The translations under genes were made by a program, and so were the position numbers. 64,000 nt of DNA from Yamagishiella unicocca (Eukaryota; Chlorophyta; Chlorophyceae; Chlamydomonadales; Volvocaceae): positions 806,001-870,000 of the forward strand of contig BDSL01000015.1 of NCBI GenBank assembly GCA_003116995.1. The letters are read 5' to 3'. The notes beneath the pieces were generated by a model. It worked only from the letters and a program-made list of their open reading frames with translations, made no database searches and was not told the DNA's origin. This document shows positions 45,401-64,000 of the stretch, in pieces (the stretch's first letter is position 1; each line of letters starts with the position of its first letter).

Positions 45401-48400
45401 CAGGGTAGCAGCAGTCTTTGCACCGATAATGATCTCCAAATATCGATACTCCGCAGTTTACAAAATTCAGTGGTTCGGTAGCAGGAGGCGGAAGGAGCCC
45501 GGCGCAAGCGCACCTGAACAGGAGCCTCAGGATGGTGCTCTTGCCCGACCCTGATGCCCCCACGATGGCGCAGCTGGTGCCCGCCGGCACGTGCAGCGAC
45601 ACGCCGTCCAGGATGGGGTCGTCTGTCCGGTAGCCGAAGCTGACGTCCTCCAACGTCACATCGTGGCCGGCAGGGGAGGGAGGCAGCGGCACCGCGTCCA
45701 GCGCGTCCTGCGGCGACAGTGCGGGAGTGCGGGCGTCACTGGTGCACTGCAGCTGGGTGTGCGGAACGGACATATATCCATCGTACATGTGTGGCAGATG
45801 CGTCCTGCGCCGGCAGAGCTGCGGTGACGTGTCGGTTTTCAGTCACTGGCGCGGCCGGGAGTCACGAAGCCTCCGGGGGCGAAACCACAACACGAAACCC
45901 TACACCACAAGCCGCCGCCTCTCATCGGCGCCTAGTACACCGTACGGATCGAATCCGCACCTTCCCTGGCGCCAGGCATCAACTAGCCCTCCCTACCCTC
46001 TAGCTGGGGAAGCTTTTCTGCAGCCAGGAAGTGTTTTATGAGCTCCGGTTTCTGTTCGCGGGCCTCCCTCTCTAGCCAGCCCTCAGGAGCTCGTGATCGC
46101 ACCCACCCGGATTGCTGACTGCTGCTGCAACAGGCCGAACATGGCCCCCATGTCCTGCAGGCGGGCATCGGGGGCAGGGGGTGGGCATAAAGGCCCAGTT
46201 ACATGACATGGGCAGAAGAGCACCGGTGTGTGTGTGTGTGTGTGTGAGGGAATGGGTGGAGGAGAGGTGCTGATGCTCGGCGCAGCTGGGGCGGGCACAT
46301 GGAAAAGAGGGATGAGGGCAACTGGTCGTTCCCTCCTGGTCGCAGCCTCCTGGTCGTACCCTCCTGGTCGTACCCTCCTGGTCGTACCCTCCTGTTCGTA
46401 CCCTCCTGGTCGTATCGTACCCTCCTGTTCGTACCCTCCTGGTCCTTCCCTCATGGTCGTATCCTCATGGTCGTACCCCACAGTCGTATCCTCATGGTCG
46501 TACCCTCATGGCCGTACCCTATGGCCGTAACCCTATGGTCGTACCTGCAGCGACTGGCGGGTCTCGCGATACACGGTACCCAGGAAGTTGAGCGGCATGG
46601 ACAGCTGCGGGGCACAGACAGAAGCGCGAGGCGCGCCAGGGTCGGACACGTGGTTGACAGTTAGGCGCTGACCGTCGAATGGGACACAAGTTTGGCAGTT
46701 CAGTGTTGACCGTCGAATTCGAATTGGACACAAGTTTGGCAGTTCAGTGTTGACCGTCGAATTCGAATGGGACACAAGTTTGGCAGTTCAGTGTTGACCG
46801 TCGAATTCGAATTGGACACGTGTTTGTCAGTTAGGTGCTAGGCGTGCTTACGATGAGGTGCCTCGCCCGGCGCTGGCACATGAGGCATGCACAGCCAGTG
46901 CTGATGCGCTACACGCCGCGAGTTGTTGTAACGGTTACAGTGGGTTCCAGACCAAAAGGTAGAACCATCGGGCACATCGCCTGACACTGAGGAAGACGGA
47001 GGAGACAGAGACCGACCGACGAGTGTTTTGGTGGCGGGAACACGAGGCGGGGTTGCTAAGGGCTGGGGCGCGGAGGAGATGACGCTCCCGTTGCGGAGGT
47101 GCGGTTGAGGAAACTCCGTGGACCAGGAAACCGAGTAGGAAGCCGTGTGGTACTCGGGGAACGCATCCGACGTAGGCCAGGGCTCTCGCCCGACGTAACC
47201 TCCACCCTCAAGAGCTTGCGCCGTGCGCTCCGTCCCTCTCGAGCCCCCGCCCTGATAGGGCCTCGAGGGCCTCGTCTGTTCGCCCACCTGGAAGAGCAGT
47301 CCGTTGACCATGACCAGGTCGCCCACGGTTGCCTGCCCCGCCAGCACCAGCTGGCCCGTCAGCACCATGGCGGCGGTCATGCCGGCAGTGAAGATGGCGG
47401 ACTGGCCCAGGTTCAGGTACGACAGGCTCTGCTGCGTCTTCACGGCGGCATGCTCGTACGACGCCATGCTCTCGTCGTACCTGTACGACACGGTAACGGA
47501 TACGGCAGGAGCCCGGCGGCGCACGGCGGCTGTTGCTCCGTTGCGTGAGACGGCGCCCGGCAGTTCCAGTCCCAACCACCGTTCCGTAACCACGCCAGTT
47601 CCGCCCCTTCATCCTCCGCCATACCCGCGTGCCTCTCAATCAGTACCGCGGTCGTGGCTTCTTATCAACCCCTCCTACTTCACACCAGCCGCCGCCCGCC
47701 GACTCCCCCCTTTGTCCGTTCGTCGGCCGGTTTACTCCCTGCCCCCTGCCTCCCCCGCTGACCCTGCCCCTGCCCCAGTGCCGACCCACGCGTTTCCTCT
47801 CCTGCCCCCCGCTGCCTCCCGCTGCCCCCCGCTGCCTCACCTCCTCGCCTCGTGCCCCTCCGCGTTGAAGTACTTGACCGTCTCATAGTTTATGAGCGAG
47901 TCCACCGCCCGCCCCGCCGCCTCGCTCTCTGCGCGGTTCATGGTGCGCCGGAACTGCGTGCGCCACTGCGTGATGGCCAGAGTGAAGGTGGCGTACGCTG
48001 CGCACAGGAGGAGGGAGGGGGGAGCGAGGACATCAGTACCCGCGTAACGATACAGGAAAGGGAGAGACAAAGAAATGACTGCTGGTGAACGGAGTTTTGG
48101 GGGTTGCAACAAAAGAACCGGTAACGCGACTGGGGAAATGTGGGAGGGGAGGGATGGCATAAAGACCGGTTACGCGACAGGGGGAGAGGGTAAAGGACAC
48201 GCAATGGCATCGCAGCAAGCGAGCGGGGTAGAGGGACCTGCGGACCCGGGGGGGAGGAAACAGCTAGGATACGGGTGGCGGGGTTTGGGGACGGGGGGGA
48301 GGTTGTGTAAGCCCCATCGAGAGTTCCGGGCCCGGCCACCCCGCCTCACCCGCCAGTGTGGCTAAGGTGATGACCCCCAGAGCTGGCCCGCATTTAGCGG

Positions 48401-50501
48401 TGAGGATGGCGGTCACAACCGTTATTTCAAACACGGTGGGAGCCACGTTGAACACCTGCTCGTAGCGGCGAGGAGGGGCGAGGGAGGAGGGAGGGAGGGA
48501 GGAGGGAGGGGTGAGCAGCCGGCGCCTGGATTGCGTGTCAGCTGATGCTGGGGCGTGCCGGCGAGGCGCCTGGACCCGCGGCAAGCAGCAACCGCGAACG
48601 TGCTTGGGAGGGTGGTGGCGGGGAACGCATAATGTGAGTCTGGACCACTGGCATTGCCTGAGGGCTTAGACCAGGACCGTGACCGCCATACCCACCGTGT
48701 GCTTAACTACACATCCTAAAATAGCCCTCTTTCACAAAACGGGTCACCCCCCCCCCCCCGCTCACCATGCTTGACAGTATGAAGTTGATGCCCCGCGTCC
48801 CCCTGTCTACTACACGCGCCAAGCTGCCGGTCTGCTTGGCCAGGTGGAATCCAAGATCCAGGGTGTGAAGGTGCGCGAAGACCTCGTTGGCCACTCGGCG
48901 GATGGTACCTTGAGCCACCTGGCGGGGGCGGGGGCGGGGGAGGGGGCGGGTTTGGATTTGGTAGTCAGCACTCGGGGGCGAGAGCGGGAGCGGCGCGAGA
49001 GCTTGCCGACGTTGACAACGAAGGCTTACGAACATGGGTGGATGCCAGTTGTTAGGAAGGATTCTTCTCAGGGTTGTACACATTTACGACTTCCTCGCCA
49101 GCGACTGGTGTCGAGACGTGTTCGGTCGCTGGAGACCTCGCGGTGTCGCGCAAGTGAGCCACGCACAACGAGTCCGATCCTCTCCAACGGGACGGAACAC
49201 GCGCTGCAGGTGGCAAAAGCGCTAAGGCGCTCCCGCCGCAAACAGTAGAACATACACTTCTGGCCTACCCATACGTTGCTTGCGTCTCCTGTGCACGGCC
49301 GGAAAAACCCTGAAAACCCTAAAACCGTACATCACATCGACACCACACAATGTGCCTGCGTTTGGTGGATGGCAACCGCTACCCCCCGCTTGACGCGGAT
49401 TTTGCCCTTTTCCAACGCTCATAAGCTTCCGGGGGCGCGTTCCCGGGCGACGCGAACGACCGCCACCAAACACATGCACTTGCAAGACGCACCCTACGCG
49501 CGCGTGACCCAACCCCACGCCCCACGCCGCCAGCCCCCACCTTTTCCCCCAGCATGCATCTCAAACCTTCTGTTTCAAACCGTTTTTCGGACATCCACGG
49601 GTTTCCCTCCCTTCCTCCCCCACCTTGGCAAACACGATGTTACGCATCTCGTTGCAGAAGGCCATGCCCGCCCGCGCAGCGCCCCAACCCAGCAGCAGCG
49701 CAATCGGCCCGAGAGCCATGCCGTACACCACCACCGCTGGCGGCGCCGCCGCCGCCGCGGCTGCCGCCGCGCCCGTGGCGGCCGCCGCCGCCGCCGTCGC
49801 CCCCGCCGCCGCCATGGCGTCCACCGCGAGCTTCAGGAATATCGGCACGTTGATGTTTAGGAGCTTCGCGACCACCAGCAGCAGGGTGGCCGCAACCACT
49901 CGGCGCTGGAACTCGGGGTTGTCTGCGAAGGTTACGGTTAGGAGTTGTCTGCGGTTAGGATGTGTGATGACGAGAGAAGACATCGGGTCATCGGGTCCAC
50001 TTTCAAAACCCCGGAGCCAGCAGCACATGCCCGTATCAAGGAGCCGGGGGGGTCACATGCCCGTCGTTCGTACGCCGCCGCATGCCCCGGGTGGGAGAAA
50101 GGTACCGGTACCGGTTGGGCCGACAAACCCAACTAACCAACCGCCAACCGCCAGCACGCCCGCCCACCTTTCGGCCACAGGTAGCCAACCAGGCGCCGCA
50201 GGATCTGCGTGTCGGTCAGTCGCTCGGCAGCTGCCTCCAAGGTGAATGGCGCGGAGGAGGGAGCAGCGAATGCGGCGGTGGCGGCGGTGGCCGCCGAGGA
50301 GGCGGGGCCCTGGGGTGGCCCGGGGTGGGCTGCCGGCCCCGGGGCCCCCGCACCGCCCGGCCCCAAGCTATCAGCCGCCGCCTTCGCCCCTCCAAACCCA
50401 GCACCGGGACCGGAGCCACTTGCCAGCCCTCGCAACGATTGAAGCAGGGTTGCTGTGTGTGCGTGCCGCGGGTTGAAGGATCTGGGCGGGAGGGCGCGCA
50501 T
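42428..50501 (-). CDS. ATM1: ATM1/ABCB7-type mitochondrial ABC half-transporter
   Basis: ATM1 exports a glutathione-linked sulfur compound from mitochondria for cytosolic Fe-S assembly. Fourteen exons, all phases agreeing: 50501-50168, 49922-49624, 48918-48766, 48455-48350, 47997-47841, 47480-47288, 46604-46545, 46154-46107, 45707-45514, 45107-44942, 44437-44301, 43606-43501, 43109-43016 and 42552-42428, giving 723 residues. The start [20 protein letters not shown] looks like a presequence; the frame is open further upstream, so an earlier start is possible. The membrane half has [46 protein letters not shown] and [19 protein letters not shown], close to ATM1/ABCB7. The nucleotide-binding half has Walker [10 protein letters not shown] (500-508), Q-loop VPQ (546-548), signature LSGGEKQR (604-611), Walker [13 protein letters not shown] and H-loop VAHRLST. 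All key residues are present. Low-complexity Ala runs lie in the loop encoded by exon 2. Introns carry minisatellites and one family A copy. Confidence 0.93.
43118..43262. repeat. Minisatellite, 13-14 nt x ~10, ATM1 intron
   Basis: GGGGTGCAGGCGA repeats with GTG/GCG variants, next to the acceptor of the H-loop exon (43109). Confidence 0.9.
43636..44235. repeat. Minisatellite, ~40 nt x ~14, ATM1 intron
   Basis: GAGCACCAGAGCAGGCAACA followed by ACAACAGCAGCAGCAGGC recurs with 37-43 nt variants. It fills the intron between the signature-motif exon and the Walker B exon. The unit is not a multiple of 3, so frames rotate; long Q/R/S/A or C/L-rich translations on both strands are artefacts. Confidence 0.95.
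44548..44636. repeat. Minisatellite, 26 nt x 4, ATM1 intron
   Basis: GTGCGCAGGTGCAACCCAAA followed by TCGGC repeats four times. Confidence 0.95.
46328..46545. repeat. Minisatellite, 12-15 nt, ATM1 intron, up to the exon border
   Basis: CCCTCCTGGTCGTA and variants (CATGGTCGTA, CCTGTTCGTA) repeat about fifteen times and run into the donor of the exon ending at 46545. Confidence 0.9.
46655..46830. repeat. Minisatellite, ~46 nt x 3.5, ATM1 intron
   Basis: GTTGACCGTCGAATTCGAAT followed by TGGACACAAGTTTGGCAGTT and CAGT repeats three to four times; the palindrome ATTCGAAT is in most units. Confidence 0.9.
46925..47018 (-). repeat. Family A repeat copy inside ATM1 intron
   Basis: GTTGTTGTAACGGTTACAGT, GGGTTCCAGACCAAAAGG, TAGAACCATCGGGCACATCG and CCTGACACTGAGG; the best-preserved short copy. 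It continues with GACGGAGGAGACAGAGACCG, shared with the copy at 9128. Confidence 0.9.
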
Positions 50502-52903
50502 AGGGCCCAGCCCCGCGCCCAGCTGCAGGTGGGCACCTTGGCAAGGCGCTAGTGGCCGTACCGGCTGCGAGGTCCCTGCCTCCAACTCCGCTCCCGCTCC
50601 CCACCACAACCCGCTTCTGCTGCCGCTGCTGCCGCTGCTGCTGCTGGTGCTGCTGCTGCTCAACCCTCGCTCCTGCAGGTGGCCCCCGGGCTGCTGGCGG
50701 TGGTGGTGGTAGGGGTGCTGTTGCTGCCCCTGCCAACTTCGCAGGGGGGTCATCCTTGAGGCCAGCAGCCCGCCACACGCGCACGAGCACGAGCACGCGC
50801 AGGGGCAGGCGCAGGAGCCGCGCCACCCGCAGGACGAGCGGCTGCCGCTGGCTCCAGGGAGGGCCTCTGGGGCCGCGGTGCCCCATGCGCTGCCGGCGGT
50901 CGCAGGGGCCGCGTGCGCCCGCGCCGCCAGCTCCGCCAGTAGGTTGAAATCAGCTGGCTCCGAAACCCACGACGCCGGCTCCGTGGGCTCCCCGGCTGCT
51001 GCCAGATTGCGTGACGCGGCTGCCGCCGCTAACGGGTTCATGAACCCTGTAGCTGCAGCTCGCGCCGCCCCTGGAGCAGCTGAGGGGCTGCTGGGGGCCG
51101 ATGTCGTTACCGCTGGCGGCACAGGTGCCGGAGGCGGCGTGGGGCCGGCTGCAGCCGCCGCACTGGAGGGCTGCGTTGGCGCCAAGAGGTGAGGGGCGGG
51201 CGGGGAGGTGGGGGGTGTGAGCAGCTCAGGCACTGGGGCGAGCAGCTCAGGCAATGGGACGAGCAGCTCGGACGAGCAGCTCTGAGGCACTGGGAGACAC
51301 TGGGACGAGCAGCTCAGGCAGTGGACGAGCAGCTCGGGCACTGGGACGAGCAGCTCAGGCACTGGGACGAGCTTAACGGGACACAGCCCCTGGCAGCGTC
51401 GAGCAGAGCCAGCAAGGAGCTCCGGGCCGGGCTGCAGAGGGCACTGCGCGAGTGAGGACTCGCAGCGGGGACGTGTCGCGGCAGGTACCACGTGTGCTGG
51501 GCCTTATGGGTGATAAGGAAGATGGAAAACGTGGCAGCAGCAATGACCTCGCCCCCATACGCAGCGATGGGCGCGATAGGTAACGGTGTGCATGGCTGCA
51601 AGGCGGCGGCCTCGAGGGTCGGGAGGCGGCGCCGCCGGCGGCGCCGGTGCGGCGGCGCGACCGGTACGTACGGCATGTGTCATATGGGTCGCATCGTTTT
51701 TGCGCCGAAACGGTGCCGTGGTAACGTGGGTAATGCAGATAGACACGTACGGCAATCACGTTGGGAAGCCGGAAAAGCAGGGAGTCACGTGCGTGCACCG
51801 GTCGGCAGTCGCCTTAGCAGCATGGCAGGACCAATGGATATGTAAGGACGTGCATGTGGTGGTGTGCAGCAGCAGGCACGTGGGCGTCTGGGGCAAACGG
51901 GCGACCGTAATGGCCAGACCTCCCGGGGGCGGGGTGGGGAGCACGGATGTGCATGCGTGTTTGGGTTTTTGGAGGACGCAGTCGGTAGCCGGGTCTATGG
52001 CTGTGGGCGTATCGTAATGCAGACCACCCAGGGAGAAGTTGCAGGCAGCCGGCAATACCGCACATCTTTATGGCGTAAAGCCTCCGCTCCTTTGCGCGCA
52101 AAGCAAGGTGGCAAGTGCAAGGGGCCCGCGTGTATACGTGGGGAGGAAGAAAGGCCCTGCTGAAATACTGAAAGAGCTGCACGTGCAGAGGCCGGCAGCG
52201 GGAATATAGTATTTGGGGCGGGGGCGGGGCCTGTGTGTGCGTGCGCAAAAGTCGTGGCGCGGTCGCCTTTTCATATTCTGCTACGTGGCTCGTAACCGTG
52301 ACTCATTCGGGCCCCCGAGCGCCACACCGCAGGCCCCGCCACCCAGCCGCATGCTGTGCTATTGGAACCAACCTGAAATGCCCCATGTGCCAGTACCGCA
52401 GGCCAGCCGCTTTGCCTCAAGCCGCCGCCCAACGCGGCCGCCGCTCGGCTTGCCGCGAGCATTTATGCTTACGCAAGTGGATTGACGTGCTTAGTCTTTA
52501 AGAAGACGGACTGCGACAATCATTTGCTCTTGCAGCGCACGTCCAACGCGCGTATGGAAATGCTTGGTTGGGCCGGTGCAGGACACGGAATACCCATAGC
52601 TATGGTTTTCCTACAGCTCCACTACGTTCTCGAAACAGAGCTGTACTCGTCAAGCGATTGTAAGGATAATATTGGTTTCGAATTGTAAGGTGGAAATTGT
52701 CGTTCAACCAACTTTCTCAGACGTTTCTAAAAGGACGCTCTTCACCAAGCAGCTTTACTTCTTAACTCACATCCGTCAGTCATAGAATTTCCAGATACGT
52801 GGTTTAGTTTGGTCACTTCCGTGCGGGTTGTTGCGACTTTCAGTCCGTGGACCGTCGCGGGCTTTCGCACGCCCCAGGCCAAAGCCGGGTGTCCTACTTG
52901 AGA
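50502..52903. other. Divergent intergenic region between ATM1 and the helicase
   Basis: Holds the 5' regions of both genes. The minus frame upstream of the ATM1 ATG stays open to 51491, with Pro/Ser/Gln-rich translation, so part may be coding or 5' untranslated. A repeat block lies at 51215-51372 and a GGCGGCGCCGCCGGCGGCGC palindromic GC-rich stretch at 51628-51650. No other gene is supported. Confidence 0.4.
51215..51372. repeat. Minisatellite, ~22 nt x ~7, upstream of ATM1
   Basis: GACGAGCAGCTCAGGCACTG with variants repeats in the presumed 5' region of ATM1. Confidence 0.9.
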
Positions 52904-60097
<7,194 letters not shown>

Positions 60098-62100
60098 ATG
60101 GGCCGTGGCGCTTGGGGTAGGGGTTGGCTGGGTCGGTGACGCCGTATGGCGTCTGGCTCACCGCTCTACCTAGCCTGCGCGCGCTCTTCCCTTGGACCTG
60201 TTCTACGTTGCAAAGAGGGGGCTGCCTTGACTGCGGGGTCGTCCGAATTTTAGGGCCGCTGCAGTCCATGCAAGGGAGGGCACGGCGGTAGGGAGCCTGC
60301 AATGGAGGTCCTATTCAGAGCGAGGGGGAGAGAGTGAGAGAGAGCTGGCGGTGATGGGCAGTTAAAAGTAGGCGCCCACACGCGGAATGCACATTGCCGC
60401 CCACCCGGGCTGCGCGGCTTCGGGGCAATGCAAGCTGGACTTGGGAGCAAGGGGGGGGCCGGCAGGTGGCGTCTGCATGGCATGGAGCGGAGCACGAGTA
60501 TGTGCCCACAGGCAGTGACTGCATCACCTCGGAGGCCCTCAGGGCCCCGGGCGTCCGAATACGGGTTGTGGCCCCTCTACTACAGGTTGTGGCCCCTCTA
60601 CCCCATTGACGAGAGGCTGGAGCTCACGTGGCCCGGGGGAGGTCCTGCGACGGGCCCGCTGCCTAGAGATCTGTGAGCCGTGTGTGTCAAATCAGGGTCC
60701 CCGTAACGAGTTATTTTCCGGTAGTAGGTGGAGTAGGTGGCCGCAGTTGGGAGGCGGCCGTGGCAGCACTGCAGGGGGGAGTGTGACGGACGAACTGCGG
60801 CGGGTGTAGTGTGTGGTCCGCTCGTGTTGTTTTGGACTAATTTACGTGCGGTGGCTCGCCAGGCCCAGCTTGCGGCGCTCGCCACGGCGTTGCGGACACG
60901 GGGTCGAACGGCACCCGCCCGGCCTGTGCGACGGTTTGTTGGGCCACAGCAAATGGCTGCGGCTGTCGTGGTACCAAGTGTACGTGTGCTGTGGATGGGC
61001 AGCCGGGAAGCCATGTTATGTATGGCGCCCGGGCCATTTGTTTGGTGACGTCGCGTCGTCCTCGGTAGTTTTGGTGCGACGTTTGGTTAGCTCGTGAAGG
61101 TCGGTACGATGGAACTGTTTTTACTGGGGGGGCTGCGTTTGGGCCCACCCCCCCTGCGCCGCTGGATTGGCTGGCGGAACAACTTGTGGAATCGACTGCG
61201 GATGATGTCAGTCCTGTCCGGAGGGGAACGAGAGAGACGATGTTCGCGTTCCCGTGCGCACGACTGCTCGCCGTTTAGCAATATGCTTTCGCTGATGATC
61301 AATTCATGATCGGGGCGGATGACGACGATGACTGTGGTTTTGTTGTTGGTCCCTGTCTCCGATGGAAGACTAGTGCGCTTGGGCCCCGACAATGGGCGCG
61401 GTACGTGCGCTGTTGGCACTGGCAGCAGTGCTGGAGATGATTGGTAATTCAGGAGGAACCACGGTCGACTGATGCCTGCTACGCGCGGCTAATGCAGATC
61501 TTTCGACGCGTCGTGCCTGCCGTCCGCAATTGGTCCGTTCATCCACCATGCCGCTGACACCTAGTTGGGACCCATCATCCGGCTATTACCGCCACGAAGC
61601 GCAGCATCCACGACCCACAGTTTCGGTATAAGCTGTTCAGACTTGGCTGAGCATTCGTAATGAGTGTGCCCTCATGACGCAGCCTATCGATTGCCAAGTA
61701 CCAGACTCCGGCCTAAACCGTGGAAGCACCCTCCAGCAGGTGGGCAGCTTCGGTCACACCGTGAGCTGGTACAGGCCGGACACTGGCCGTGGAAGCTCGA
61801 CCCACGTAAAGGGCGTGTGTTGCCGTCTGCGACAGCAAATAAGGCGGAGAGATGGAGCCGTGAATGGGAGGTCCCATCGTCCGCTAATGAGCAGCACAGC
61901 AGCACAGCAACGTCGCATGTCATCACAGCAGACACTGCCATCGGGTTATGAGCCCACGACGCTGCCAGTGCTGGGAAAAGGCTCTGAAGGGGCACGGAGG
62001 GGCTAGCTTATCCGCGTCTGTTCGGGGGCACGGCACGGCAGCGAATGACTGCGATACTCCCGTAGTCATGACTAACAACATTATTGCTCGGACGAGACCA
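60098..62100. other. No supported gene downstream of the helicase
   Basis: The first several hundred bases are presumably the helicase 3' untranslated region. A short direct repeat, GGTTGTGGCCCCTCTAC, lies at 60563-60601. The open frames near 60737-61048 and 61094-61419 show no family similarity and no splice logic. Nothing else seen. Confidence 0.4.
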
Positions 62101-62104
62101 GCTT

Positions 62105-62180
62105 TTTCAGTGTCAGGCGATGCGCCCGATGGCTCTACCTTTTAAGGTCTGGAGCCCACTGTAACGATTACAACAACCAG
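62105..62180 (+). repeat. Family A repeat copy
   Basis: CAGTGTCAGGCGATGCGCCC, GATGGCTCTACCTTTTAAGG, TCTGGAGCCCACTG and TAACGATTACAACAACC. A weaker second fragment, AATGTGCCCGATGGCTCTAG, follows at 62221-62240 after a TTACTACTACC tail word. Confidence 0.85.
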
Positions 62181-63040
62181 CTGGCAAAGCCACCCTTGTA
62201 CCAGTTACTACTACCCTTGCAATGTGCCCGATGGCTCTAGCCGACTGGTCGGGAGTCAGCAACAACAGTGCTTATTTCTACCCATGAGCGCTTCAGCCGC
62301 CCACGTCTGCCCGCGGCAAGAGTTTGGCCTTCGGCGGCTTTACGATCGCGCGCTTGTGTGCGGTGCCCCGTTGGCAAGCCTCCCTGTCACACCGTCACAA
62401 TCTTCAGGTGCGGTTGGCCAAACGCTGACTCATTATCACTGCCGTCGCCCCACACGGTAGCTGCACTGCGCACGGACCGAAGACTGCCCTCTCGTGCTGC
62501 CCACCGGCTTACTCCCTCGTTACTCCGTAAACCAACCTTGTGGTCCGCCGACCAAGCGTCCCTGCAGCTGTCCGTAGCTGTCCAAGCATAGCCCTGCTTG
62601 CCCGTTTAGGGCCATCAATTCACATGCCAGTAATATCTTAAGTATATGACTTAAAATGTGGCCCCTGGTTGCGCAGTATTGCAGCTGGGCGCATCCACAA
62701 GTGCACCAGTACGGGTGTGATGATCTGCAGGTAGGGCTAGGGTAGGGTACGTGGTGCTGGCCACAGCGATTACTGTTGTAAGCACAGCTGTGTGCTGCAG
62801 GCACCCAGCAGCTTCTGGCACCCAGCAATATCCCCTCCTTTGTCACTGTTTGTCACGACACACTCCTGGCTCGGGCTATCCCCATATGCAGGCAACACAC
62901 TAGCGCGACGCTAACACGGGCGTGGTTATTCTAGTGCCATCACTGGGCCTACTCGGAGGTCACGTTTGGGCACTGAGGTATTGAGTCCGGGTCCAGTCTA
63001 TCATTCTGGTCCTGCATTGATGCTCAAGGCCTTGATGCTC
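62181..63040. other. No supported gene
   Basis: No reading frame with recognisable similarity; unique-looking sequence between repeat fragments. Confidence 0.4.
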
Positions 63041-63100
63041 ACTGTACGTGAGCTACTTCCCGAGAAGTCTGGCCCTTGAGCATAGTCCCACGCAGTCACG
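63040..63100. repeat. Family C repeat fragment, copy 2
   Basis: CTCACTGTACGTGAGCTACT then TCCCGAGAAGTCTGGCCCTTG; partner of 23415-23480. Confidence 0.5.
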
Positions 63101-63259
63101 GGCTGCCTTGGTCCAGGCTCACACGGCCCCCTGCCGTCCAGCGAATCGCATCATTTGTACGGCAGACACTGATCCACTAAAACAATTCGTGTCGACACAC
63201 TTAGATAGTTGACCACAGTCAAATGATTACACTGCATCAATGACGCATTTTGTAGTAAT

Positions 63260-63328
63260 AGATTGTTACAGTGGCCTCCAGACCTCAAAAGGTAGAGCCA
63301 TCGGGCGCATCGCCTGACATTGTGTCAA
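63260..63328 (-). repeat. Family A repeat copy
   Basis: AGATTGTTACAGTGGCCTCC, AGACCTCAAAAGGTAGAGCC, ATCGGGCGCATCGCCTGACA and TTG. The palindrome's outer half is degraded (AGATTGTTACA). Confidence 0.85.
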
Positions 63329-64000
63329 GACACCTTTGCCGTCCCAGCGCTTCCGGAATCCCCGGCCCTAATCGCCGGGAGTAGAAAAAACCCGAACCTT
63401 TTAGGGGACCCCGCGTCCGCCTTCCTACCCGCCATCTTGTAACCCCGTGGATGCATAGCAATCATGCAGGGAGCTACCAAAGAGATTTGCCGTAGCGAGA
63501 ACGAAGGTTGGTATGCCGACCAATGCCCAATAGGGTGCACTTCATGCTTTCAGATCATTGAAGTGCATTGTGTGCCGTGGACGTGCAAGCCCATTATGGC
63601 ATAATTACTGACGAGAGTGACTGTGGCCGAATGACCCAGGGACCCTGGAAATGTGACTAACCTTACCTGCTGCAAAGCAATACATGGACACAGAAGTATA
63701 CAAGCATTGCTGACACGCACTGGCAGACCGGCCAGACTGGCCTGGACGTATGTGTGCCAACGAGGTGCCAAGGAAGCTGTACAGCTGTACTGCGCACGCC
63801 TGTTGATGCCTTGGCATTGCAATAATGAAGGTTTTGTTTGGTGAAGCTGAAGTCTTGGAGAAAGCGAAATTTGGTGCGCGTCCGAGAAAGGTGTCGTACA
63901 GAAGCTATATGCTCCTGCGCACGCGAACGTAGTCCATTGTCCGCAACGCTTATCATAATATCATCTCAGTTGTCGAGGCGTAACTATATACACTCCGTTC
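63329..64000. other. No supported gene
   Basis: Right end of window. Minus-strand frames at 63325-63956 are short and unlike any family I recognise. Confidence 0.4.

Overview
The window looks like nuclear DNA of a volvocine green alga (Chlamydomonas/Gonium/Volvox group). The reasons are GC-rich coding exons, many short GT-AG introns, a pherophorin extracellular-matrix gene, alanine/glutamine-rich low-complexity protein segments, abundant minisatellites and scattered retroelement fragments. No bacterial features (operons, Shine-Dalgarno sites, CRISPR) are present. I rebuilt gene models by hand, requiring splice sites, intron phase and family similarity to agree; no search was run.

Layout. 170-2975 (+): 3' part of a pherophorin gene with two pherophorin domains around a proline linker, its 5' end outside the window. 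2976-8039: intergenic DNA made largely of interspersed repeat fragments and one 37-nt-arm inverted repeat. 8040-19993 (-): a very large GAF-domain protein kinase gene of about 15 exons. 19994-25988: no supported gene, several repeat fragments. 25989-31767 (-): a TBC-domain Rab GTPase-activating protein gene, whose N-terminus probably includes a Q/E-rich repeat exon. 32235-35065+ (+): a conserved Cys-rich plant/algal membrane protein with a 22-nt microexon and a Pro/Gln/Tyr-rich tail. 38171-40000 (-): mitochondrial ribosomal protein uL23m with a clear presequence. 40081-41092 (+), head to head with uL23m: a deaminase-fold candidate (RAE...PCxxC). 42428-50501 (-): a complete 14-exon ATM1/ABCB7-type mitochondrial ABC half-transporter. 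52904-60097 (+): a complete 14-exon organelle-targeted DEAD-box RNA helicase with a GUCT-like region and an RGG tail. 60098-64000: no supported gene, more repeat fragments.

Three genes share a mitochondrial or organellar theme (uL23m, ATM1 exporter, organellar RNA helicase), but I see no evidence that they are co-regulated. Introns of the TBC, ATM1 and helicase genes are crowded with unrelated minisatellites. One repeat family (called A here) occurs at least 14 times, always ending in the palindrome TGTAACNGTTACA followed by a trinucleotide-like tail. This fits 5'-truncated non-LTR retroelement copies. Intron copies sit in the kinase and ATM1 genes.
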